A stretch of DNA of 64,000 nt from assembly GCA_030765045.1 (NCBI GenBank), contig CM060968.1:110697404-110761403 (forward strand). The letters run 5' to 3'. Below the pieces are notes generated by a model that did not search any database, had not been told where the DNA came from, and saw only the letters and a list, made by a program, of their open reading frames with translations. Source of the DNA: Tenodera sinensis. Its lineage: Eukaryota > Arthropoda > Insecta > Mantodea > Mantidae. Below, piece by piece: positions 26,943-38,276 of the stretch. The stretch's first letter is position 1, and every line of letters begins with the position of its first letter. The position numbers were made by a program, and so were the translations under genes.

Positions 26943-28079
26943 CGTTTCTTGTATGTACAATGAAAATGTGTAAGTTTTGATGTACATTTCTTATATGTAC
27001 AATGAAAATGTGTAAGTTTTGATGTACATTTCTTGAGTGTACAATGAAAATGTGTAAGTTTCTATGTACATTTCTTGAGTGTACAATGAAAATGTGTAAG
27101 TTTTGATGTACATTTCTTGTATGTACAATGAAAATGTGTAAGTTTCTATGTACATTTCTTGAGTGTACAATGAAAATGTGTAAGTTTTGATGAACATTTC
27201 TTGTATGTACAATGAAAATGTGTAAGTTTTGATGTACATTTCTTGAGTGTACAATGAAAATGTGTAAGTTTCTATGTACATTTCTTGAGTGTACAATGAA
27301 AATTTGTAAGTTTTGATGTACATTTCTTGAGTGTACAATGAAAATGTGTAAGTTTTGATGTACATTTCTTGTATGTACAATGAAAATGTGTAAGTTTTGA
27401 TGTACATTTCTTGTATGTACAATGAAAATGTGTAAGTTTTGATGTACATTTCTTGTATATACAATGAAAATGTGTAAGTTTTGATGTACATTTCTTGTAT
27501 ATACAATGAAAATGTGTAAGTTTTGATATACATTTCTTGAGTGTACAATGAAAATGTGTATGTTTTGATGTACATTTCTTGTATGTACAATGAAAATGTG
27601 TAAGTTTTGATGTACATTTCTTGTATATACAATGAAAATGTGTAAGTTTTGATGTACATTTCTTGTATATACAATGAAAATGTGTAGTTTTGATGTACAT
27701 TTCTTGTATGTACAATGAAAATGTGTATGTTTTGATGTACATTTCTTGTATATACAATGAAAATGTGTAAGTTTTGATGTACATTTCTTGTATATACAAT
27801 GAAAATGTGTAAGTTTTGATGTACATTTCTTGTGTATACAATGAAAATGTGTAAGTTTTGATGTACATTTCTTGAGTGTACAATGAAAATGTGTAAGTTT
27901 TGATGTACATTTCTTGAGTGTACAATGAAAATGTGTAAGTTTTGATGTACATTTCTTGTATGTACAATGAAAATGTGTAAGTTTTGATGTACATTTCTTG
28001 AGTGTACAATGAAAATGTGTAAGTTTCTATGTACATTTCTTGAGTGTACAATGAAAATGTGTAAGTTTTGATGTACATT
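26943..28079 (+). repeat. Central-domain A block, copy 3 (shortest)
   Basis: Begins like the other A blocks (CTTATATG near 26990, GATGAACAT near 27190, a GTGTATAC core near 27834) but lacks the CAATTA and AGTGTACAATC section seen in its relatives. After about 27895 it leaves the pattern of copy 4 and reaches the next TATTGTATG within 190 bp. This looks like an internal deletion. Confidence 0.8.
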
Positions 28080-29965
28080 TATTGTATGTACAATGAAAAT
28101 GTGTAAGTTTTGATGTACATTTCTTGTATATACAATGAAAATGTGTAAGTTTTGATATACATTTCTTGAGTGTACAATGAAAATGTGTATGTTTTGATGT
28201 ACATTTCTTGTATGTACAATGAAAATGTGTAAGTTTTGATGTACATTTCTTGTATATACAATGAAAATGTGTAAGTTTTGATGTACATTTCTTGTATGTA
28301 CAATGAAAATGTGTAAGTTTCTATGTACATTTCTTGAGTGTACAATGAAAATGTGTAAGTTTTGATGTACATTTCTTGAGTGTACAATGAAAATGTGTAA
28401 GTTTTGATGTACATTTCTTGTATGTACAATGAAAATGTGTAAGTTTTGATGTACATTTCTTGTATGTACAATGAAAATGTGTAAGTTTCTATGTACATTT
28501 CTTGAGTGTACAATGAAAATGTGTAAGTTTTGATGTACATTTCTTGAGTGTACAATGAAAATGTGTAAGTTTTGATGTACATTTCTTGAGTGTACAATGA
28601 AAATGTGTAAGTTTTGATGTACATTTCTTGTATGTACAATGAAAATGTGTAAGTTTTGATGTACATTTCTTGTATATACAATGAAAATGTGTAAGTTTTG
28701 ATGTACATTTCTTGTATGTACAATGAAAATGCGCAAGTTATGATGTACATTTCTTGAGTGTACAATGAAAATGTGTAAGTTTCTATGTACATTTCTTGAG
28801 TGTACAATGAAAATGTGTAAGTTTCTATGTACATTTCTTGAGTGTACAATGAAAATGTGTAAGTTTTGATGTACATTTCTTGTATGTACAATGAAAATGT
28901 GTAAGTTTTGATGTACATTTCTTGAGTGTACAATGAAAAGGTGTAAGTTTCTATGTACATTTCTTGAGTGTACAATGAAAATGTGTAAGTTTTGATGTAC
29001 ATTTCTTGTATGTACAATGAAAATGTGTAAGTTTCTATGTACATTTCTTGAGTGTACAATGAAAATGTGTAAGTTTTGATGTACATTTCTTGTATGTACA
29101 ATGAAAATGTGTAAGTTTTGATGTACATTTCTTGAGTGTACAATGAAAATGTGTAAGTTTCTATGTACATTTCTTGAGTGTACAATGAAAATGTGTAAGT
29201 TTTGATGTACATTTCTTGTATGTACAATGAAAATGTGTAAGTTTTGATGTACATTTCTTGTATGTACAATGAAAATGTGTAAGTTTTGATGTACATTTCT
29301 TGTATGTACAATGAAAATGTGTAAGTTTTGATGTACATTTCTTGTATGTACAATGAAAATGTGTAAGTTTTGATGTACATTTCTTGAGTGTACAATGAAA
29401 ATGTGTAAGTTTTGATGTACATTTCTTGTATATACAATGAAAATGTGTAAGTTTCTATGTATATTTCTTGAGTGTACAATGAAAATGTGTAAGTTTTGAT
29501 GTACATTTCTTGTATGTACAATGAAAATGTGTAAGTTTTGATGTACATTTCTTGTATGTACAATGAAAATGTGTACATTTTGATGTACATTTCTTGAGTG
29601 TACAATGAAAATGTGTAAGTTTTGATGTACATTTCTTGAGTGTACAATGAAAATGTGTAAGTTTCTATGTACATTTCTTGAGTGTACAATGAAAATGTGT
29701 AAGTTTTGATGTACATTTCTTGAGTGTACAATGAAAATGTGTAAGTTTTGATGTACATTTCTTGTATGTACAATGAAAATGTGTAAGTTTTGATGTACAT
29801 TTCTTGAGTGTACAATGAAAATGTGTAAGTTTCTATGTACATTTCTTGAGTGTACAATGAAAATGTGTAAGTTTTGATGTACATTTCTTGTATGTACAAT
29901 GAAAATGTGTAAGTTTTGATGTACATTTCTTGTATGTACAATGAAAATGTGTAAGTTTAGATGTA
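28080..29965 (+). repeat. Central-domain B block, copy 4
   Basis: TATTGTATG at 28080, GCGCAAG at 28731, ACGTTTC at 29965. The length, 1885 bp, equals copy 3, and all three markers are offset by exactly 3023 bp. Both copies also share the AAAAGGTG variant (near 25915 and 28937). Confidence 0.88.
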
Positions 29966-31814
29966 CGTTTCTTGTATGTACAATGAAAATGTGTAAGTTT
30001 TGATGTACATTTCTTATATGTACAATGAAAATGTGTAAGTTTTGATGTACATTTCTTGAGTGTACAATGAAAATGTGTAAGTTTCTATGTACATTTCTTG
30101 AGTGTACAATGAAAATGTGTAAGTTTTGATGTACATTTCTTGTATGTACAATGAAAATGTGTAAGTTTCTATGTACATTTCTTGAGTGTACAATGAAAAT
30201 GTGTAAGTTTTGATGAACATTTCTTGTATGTACAATGAAAATGTGTAAGTTTTGATGTACATTTCTTGAGTGTACAATGAAAATGTGTAAGTTTCTATGT
30301 ACATTTCTTGAGTGTACAATGAAAATTTGTAAGTTTTGATGTACATTTCTTGAGTGTACAATGAAAATGTGTAAGTTTTGATGTACATTTCTTGTATGTA
30401 CAATGAAAATGTGTAAGTTTTGATGTACATTTCTTGTATGTACAATGAAAATGTGTAAGTTTTGATGTACATTTCTTGTATATACAATGAAAATGTGTAA
30501 GTTTTGATGTACATTTCTTGTATATACAATGAAAATGTGTAAGTTTTGATATACATTTCTTGAGTGTACAATGAAAATGTGTATGTTTTGATGTACATTT
30601 CTTGTATGTACAATGAAAATGTGTAAGTTTTGATGTACATTTCTTGTATATACAATGAAAATGTGTAAGTTTTGATGTACATTTCTTGTATATACAATGA
30701 AAATGTGTAGTTTTGATGTACATTTCTTGTATGTACAATGAAAATGTGTATGTTTTGATGTACATTTCTTGTATATACAATGAAAATGTGTAAGTTTTGA
30801 TGTACATTTCTTGTATATACAATGAAAATGTGTAAGTTTTGATGTACATTTCTTGTGTATACAATGAAAATGTGTAAGTTTTGATGTACATTTCTTGAGT
30901 GTACAATGAAAATGTGTATGTTTTGATGTACATTTCTTGTATGTACAATGAAAATGTGTAAGTTTTGATGTACATTTCTTGTATATACAATGAAAATGTG
31001 TAAGTTTTGATGTACATTTCTTGAGTGTACAATGAAAATGTGTATGTTTTGATGTACATTTCTTGTATGTACAATGAAAATGTGTAAGTTTTGATGTACA
31101 TTTCTTGTATATACAATGAAAATGTGTAGTTTTGATGTACATTTCTTGTATGTACAATGAAAATGCGTATGTTTTGATGTACATTTCTTGTATATACAAT
31201 GAAAATATGTAAGTTTTGATGTACATTTCTTGAGTGTACAATGAAAATGTGTATGTTTTGATGTACATTTCTTGTATGTACAATGAAAATGTGTAAGTTG
31301 TGATGTACATTTCTTGTATATACAATGAAAATGTGTAAGTTTTGATGTACACTTCTTGTATATACAATTAAAATGTATAAGTTTTGATGTACATTTCTTG
31401 AGTGTACAATGAAAATGTGTAAGTTTTGATGTACATTTCTTGTATGTACAATGAAAATGTGTAAGTTTTGATGTACATTTCTTGTATATACAATGAAAAT
31501 GTGTAAGTTTTGATGTACATTTCTTGTATATACAATGAAAATGTGTAAGTTTTGATGTACATTTCTTGAGTGTACAATGAAAATGTGTATGTTTTGATGT
31601 ACATTTCTTGAATGTACAATGAAAATGTGTAAGTTTTGATGTACATTTCTTGTATATACAATGAAAATGTGTAAGTTTTGATGTACATTTCTTGAGTGTA
31701 CAATCAAAATGTGTATGTTTTGATGTACATTTCTTGTATGTACAATGAAAATGTGTAAGTTTTGATGTACATTTCTTGTATATACAATGAAAATTTGTAG
31801 TTTTGATGTACATT
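29966..31814 (+). repeat. Central-domain A block, copy 4
   Basis: Carries GATGAACAT (near 30213), a GTGTATAC core (near 30857), GCGTATG (31165), CAATTA (31365) and AGTGTACAATC (31695). The last three lie exactly 6758 bp after the same marks in A copy 2. So the left part matches A copy 3 and the right part matches A copy 2. Confidence 0.85.
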
Positions 31815-33700
31815 TATTGTATGTACAATGAAAATGTGTATGTTTTGATGTACATTTCTTGTATATACAATGAAAATGTGTAAGTTTTGATGTACATTTC
31901 TTGAGTGTACAATGAAAATGTGTATGTTTTGATGTACATTTCTTGTATGTACAATGAAAATGTGTAAGTTTTGATGTACATTTCTTGTATATACAATGAA
32001 AATGTGTAAGTTTTGATGTACATTTCTTGTATGTACAATGAAAATGTGTAAGTTTCTATGTACATTTCTTGAGTGTACAATGAAAATGTGTAAGTTTTGA
32101 TGTACATTTCTTGAGTGTACAATGAAAATGTGTAAGTTTTGATGTACATTTCTTGTATGTACAATGAAAATGTGTAAGTTTTGATGTACATTTCTTGTAT
32201 GTACAATGAAAATGTGTAAGTTTCTATGTACATTTCTTGAGTGTACAATGAAAATGTGTAAGTTTTGATGTACATTTCTTGAGTGTACAATGAAAATGTG
32301 TAAGTTTTGATGTACATTTCTTGAGTGTACAATGAAAATGTGTAAGTTTTGATGTACATTTCTTGTATGTACAATGAAAATGTGTAAGTTTTGATGTACA
32401 TTTCTTGTATATACAATGAAAATGTGTAAGTTTTGATGTACATTTCTTGTATGTACAATGAAAATGCGCAAGTTATGATGTACATTTCTTGAGTGTACAA
32501 TGAAAATGTGTAAGTTTCTATGTACATTTCTTGAGTGTACAATGAAAATGTGTAAGTTTCTATGTACATTTCTTGAGTGTACAATGAAAATGTGTAAGTT
32601 TTGATGTACATTTCTTGTATGTACAATGAAAATGTGTAAGTTTTGATGTACATTTCTTGAGTGTACAATGAAAATGTGTAAGTTTCTATGTACATTTCTT
32701 GAGTGTACAATGAAAATGTGTAAGTTTTGATGTACATTTCTTGTATGTACAATGAAAATGTGTAAGTTTCTATGTACATTTCTTGAGTGTACAATGAAAA
32801 TGTGTAAGTTTTGATGTACATTTCTTGTATGTACAATGAAAATGTGTAAGTTTTGATGTACATTTCTTGAGTGTACAATGAAAATGTGTAAGTTTCTATG
32901 TACATTTCTTGAGTGTACAATGAAAATGTGTAAGTTTTGATGTACATTTCTTGTATGTACAATGAAAATGTGTAAGTTTTGATGTACATTTCTTGTATGT
33001 ACAATGAAAATGTGTAAGTTTTGATGTACATTTCTTGTATGTACAATGAAAATGTGTAAGTTTTGATGTACATTTCTTGTATGTACAATGAAAATGTGTA
33101 AGTTTTGATGTACATTTCTTGAGTGTACAATGAAAATGTGTAAGTTTTGATGTACATTTCTTGTATATACAATGAAAATGTGTAAGTTTCTATGTATATT
33201 TCTTGAGTGTACAATGAAAATGTGTAAGTTTTGATGTACATTTCTTGTATGTACAATGAAAATGTGTAAGTTTTGATGTACATTTCTTGTATGTACAATG
33301 AAAATGTGTACATTTTGATGTACATTTCTTGAGTGTACAATGAAAATGTGTAAGTTTTGATGTACATTTCTTGATTGTACAATGAAAATGTGTAAGTTTC
33401 TATGTACATTTCTTGAGTGTACAATGAAAATGTGTAAGTTTTGATGTACATTTCTTGAGTGTACAATGAAAATGTGTAAGTTTTGATGTACATTTCTTGT
33501 ATGTACAATGAAAATGTGTAAGTTTTGATGTACATTTCTTGAGTGTACAATGAAAATGTGTAAGTTTCTATGTACATTTCTTGAGTGTACAATGAAAATG
33601 TGTAAGTTTTGATGTACATTTCTTGTATGTACAATGAAAATGTGTAAGTTTTGATGTACATTTCTTGTATGTACAATGAAAATGTGTAAGTTTAGATGTA
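31815..33700 (+). repeat. Central-domain B block, copy 5
   Basis: TATTGTATG at 31815, GCGCAAG at 32466, ACGTTTC at 33700, all 3735 bp after copy 4, again 1885 bp long. It has a private GATTG core near 33371 and lacks the AAAAGGTG variant of copies 3 and 4. Confidence 0.87.
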
Positions 33701-35014
33701 CGTTTCTTGTATGTACAATGAAAATGTGTAAGTTTTGATGTACATTTCTTATATGTACAATGAAAATGTGTAAGTTTTGATGTACATTTCTTGAGTGTAC
33801 AATGAAAATGTGTAAGTTTCTATGTACATTTCTTGAGTGTACAATGAAAATGCGTAAGTTTTGATGTACATTTCTTGTATGTACAATGAAAATGTGTAAG
33901 TTTCTATGTACATTTCTTGAGTGTACAATGAAAATGTGTAAGTTTTGATGTACATTTCTTGTATGTACAATGAAAATGTGTAAGTTTTGATGTACATTTC
34001 TTGAGTGTACAATGAAAATGTGTAAGTTTCTATGTACATTTCTTGTATGTACAATGAAAATGTGTAAGTTTCTATGTACATTTCTTGAGTGTACAATGAA
34101 AATGTGTAAGTTTTGATGTACATTTCTTGAGTGTACAATGAAAATGTGTAAGTTTTGATGTACATTTCTTGAGTGTACAATGAAAATGTGTAAGTTTTGA
34201 TGTACATTTCTTGTATGTACAATGAAAATGTGTAAGTTTTGATGTACATTTCTTGTATATACAATGAAAATGTGTAAGTTTTGATGTACATTTCTTGTAT
34301 GTACAATGAAAATGCGCAAGTTATGATGTACATTTCTTGAGTGTACAATGAAAATGTGTAAGTTTCTATGTACATTTCTTGAGTGTACAATGAAAATGTG
34401 TAAGTTTCTATGTACATTTCTTGAGTGTACAATGAAAATGTGTAAGTTTTGATGTACATTTCTTGTATGTACAATGAAAATGTGTAAGTTTTGATGTACA
34501 TTTCTTGAGTGTACAATGAAAATGTGTAAGTTTCTATGTACATTTCTTGAGTGTACAATGAAAATGTGTAAGTTTTGATGTACATTTCTTGTATGTACAA
34601 TGAAAATGTGTAAGTTTCTATGTACATTTCTTGAGTGTACAATGAAAATGTGTAAGTTTTGATGTACATTTCTTGTATGTACAATGAAAATGTGTAAGTT
34701 TTGATGTACATTTCTTGTATGTACAATGAAAATGTGTAAGTTTTGATGTACATTTCTTGTATATACAATGAAAATGTGTAAGTTTTGATGTACATTTCTT
34801 GTATATACAATGAAAATGTGTAAGTTTTGATGTACATTTCTTGAGTGTACAATGAAAATGTGTAAGTTTTGATGTACATTTCTTGTATATACAATGAAAA
34901 TGTGTAAGTTTTGATGTACATTTCTTGTATATACAATGAAAATGTGTAAGTTTTGATGTACATTTCTTGTATGTACAATGAAAATGTGTAAGTTTTGATG
35001 TACATTTCTTGTAC
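33701..35014 (+). repeat. Central-domain A-type remnant with an inserted B segment
   Basis: It follows the A pattern to about 34035. It then repeats a B-type segment: GCGCAAG reappears at 34314, 1848 bp (44 x 42) after 32466, and 32190-32790 matches 34038-34640. After that it resembles the TATATAC-rich part of A block 1 up to the TGTACATAC core at 35010. Confidence 0.8.
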
Positions 35015-38000
35015 ATACAATGAAAATGTGTAAGTTTTGATGTACATTTCTTGTATGTACAATGAAAATGTGTAAGTTTCTATGTACATTTCTTGAGTGT
35101 ACAATGAAAATGTGTAAGTTTTGATGTACATTTCTTGAGTGTACAATGAAAATGTGTAAGTTTTGATGTACATTTCTTGTATATACAATGAAAATGTGTA
35201 AGTTTTGATGTACATTTCTTGTATGTACAATGAAAATGTGTAAGTTTCTATGTACATTTCTTGAGTGTACAATGAAAATGTGTAAGTTTTGATGTACATT
35301 TCTTGAGTGTACAATGAAAATGTGTAAGTTTTGATGTACATTTCTTGAATGTACAATGAAAATGTGTAAGTTTTGATGTACATTTCTTGTATATACAATG
35401 AAAATGTGTAAGTTTTGATGTACATTTCTTGAGTGTACAATGAAAATGTGTAAGTTTTGATGTACATTTCTTGTATGTACAATGAAAATGTGTAAGTTTT
35501 GATGTACATTTCTTGAGTGTACAATGAAAATGTGTAAGTTTTGATGTACATTTCTTGAGTGTACAATGAAAATGTGTAAGTTTTGATGTACATTTCTTGT
35601 ATGTACAATGAAAATGTGTAAGTTTTGATGTACATTTCTTGTGTATACAATGAAAATGTGTAAGTTTTGATGTACATTTCTTGTATGTACAATGAAAATG
35701 TGTAAGTTTTGATGTACATTTCTTGAGTGTACAATGAAAATGTGTAAGTTTTGATGTACATTTCTTGTATCTACAATGAAAATGTGTAAGTTTTGATGTA
35801 CATTTCTTGTATCTACAATGAAAATGTGTAAGTTTTGATATACATTTCTTGAGTGTACAATGAAAATGTGTATGTTTTGATGTACATTTCTTGTATGTAC
35901 ATTGAAAATGTGTAAGTTTTGATGTACATTTCTTGTATATACAATGAAAATGTGTAAGTTTTGATGTACATTTCTTGTATATACAATAAAAATGTGTAGT
36001 TTTGATGTACATTTCTTGTATGTACAATGAAAATGTGTATGTTTTGATGTACATTTCTTGTATATACAATGAAAATGTGTAAGTTTTGATGTACATTTCT
36101 TGTATATACAATGAAAATGTGTAAGTTTTGATGTACATTTCTTGTATATACAATGAAAATGTGTAAGTTTTGATGTACATTTCTTGAGTGTACAATGAAA
36201 ATGTGTATGTTTTGATGTACATTTCTTGTATGTACAATCAAAATGTGTAAGTTTTGATGTACATTTCTTGTATATACAATGAAAATGTGTAAGTTTTGAT
36301 GTACATTTCTTGAGTGTACAATGAAAATGTGTATGTTTTGATGTACATTTCTTGTATGTACAATGAAAATGTGTAAGTTTTGATGTACATTTCTTGTATA
36401 TACAATGAAAATGTGTAGTTTTGATGTACATTTCTTGTATGTACAATGAAAATGCGTATGTTTTGATGTACATTTCTTGTATATACAATGAAAATATGTA
36501 AGTTTTGATGTACATTTCTTGAGTGTACAATGAAAATGTGTATGTTTTGATGTACATTTCTTGTATGTACAATGAAAATGTGTAAGCTTTGATGTACATT
36601 TGTTGTATATACAATGAAAATGTGTAAGTTTTGATGTACATTTCTTGAGTGTACAATGAAAATGTGTGTTTTGATGTACATTTCTTGTATGTACAATGAA
36701 AATGTGTAAGTTTTGATGTACATTTCTTGTATATACAATGAAAATGTGTAGTTTTGATGTACATTTCTTGTATGTACAATGAAAATGTGTAAGTTTTGAT
36801 GTACATTTCTTGTATATACAATGAAAATGTGTAAGTTTTGATGTACATTTCTTGAGTGTACAATGAAAATGTGTATGTTTTGATGTACATTTGTTGTATG
36901 TACAATGAAAATGTGTAAGTTTTGATGTACATTTCTTGTATATACAATGAAAATGTGTAAGTTTTGTTGTACATTTCTTGAGTGTACAATGAAAATGTGT
37001 ATGTTTTGATGTACATTTCTTGTATGTACAATGAAAATGTGTAAGTTTTGATGTACATTTCTTGTATATCCAATGAAAATGTGTAGTTTTGGTGTACATT
37101 TCTTGTATGTACAATGAAAATGTGTATGTTTTGATTTACATTTCTTGTATATACAATGAAAATGTGTATGTTTTGATGTACATTTCCTGAATGTACAATG
37201 AAAATGTGTAGTTTTGATGTACATTTCTTGAATGGACAATGAAAATGTGTATGTTTTGATGTACATTTCTTGTATATACAATGAAAATGTGTATGTTTGG
37301 ATGTACATTTCTTGAATGTACAATGAAAATGTGTATGTTTTGATGTACATTTCTTGTAGATACAATGAAAATGTGTATGTTTTGATGTACATTTCTTGTA
37401 TATACAATGAAAATGTGTATGTTTAGATGTACATTTCCTGTATGTACAATGAAAATGTGTAGTTTTGATGTACATTTCTTGAATGTACAATGAAAATGTG
37501 TATGTTTTGATGTACATTTCTTGTATATACAATGAAAATGTGTATGTTTTGATGTACATTTCTTGTATATACAATGAAAATGTATATGTTTTGATGTACA
37601 TTTCTTGTATATACAATGAAAATGTGTAGTTTTGATGTACATTTCCTGTATGTACAATGAAAATGTGTAAGTTTTGATGTACATTTCTTGAGTGTACAAT
37701 GAAAATGTGTAAGTTTTGATGTACATTTCTTGTATATACAATGAAAATGTGTAGTTTTGATGTACATTTCTTGTATGTACAATGAAAATGTGTATGTTTT
37801 GATGTACATTTCTTGAATGTACAATGAAAATGTGTAAGTTTTGATGTACATTTCTTGTATATACCATGAAGATGTGTAGTTTTGATGTACATTTCTTATA
37901 TGTACAATGAAAATGTGTAGTTTTGATGTACATTTCTTGAATGTACAATGAAAATGTGTAAGTTTTGATGTACATCTTTTGTATATACAATGAAAATGTG

Positions 38001-38060
38001 TAAGTTTTGATGTACATTTCATGTATATACAATGAAAACGTGTAGTTTTGATGTACATTT
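35015..38060 (+). repeat. 3.26-kb-offset block, copy 1
   Basis: Matches 38277-41280. Shared marks are the GTGTATAC core (35643 and 38905), GTGTGTTTTG (36664 and 39926) and GATTTAC (37133 and 40395), each offset 3262 bp. Differences include a GTATCTAC core near 35813, ACATTG for ACAATG near 35900 and CAATCAAAATG near 36236. The first 0.8 kb is central-domain type; from about 36 kb it carries left-end markers. Confidence 0.88.
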
Positions 38061-38276
38061 CTTGTATATACAATGAAAATGTATATGTTTTGATGTACAT
38101 TTCTTGTATATACAATGAAAATGTGTATGTTTTGATGTACATTTCTTGTATATACAATGAAAATGTATATGTTTTGATGTACATTTCTTGTATATACAAT
38201 GAAAATGTGTAGTTTTGATGTACATTTCCTGTATGTACAATGAAAATGTGTAAGTTTTGATGTACATTTCTTGAGT
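38061..38276 (+). repeat. Short connector between the 3.26-kb-offset copies
   Basis: About five monomers, including two with the GTATATGTTTTG linker variant and one with a CCTG core. Satellite only. Confidence 0.75.
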
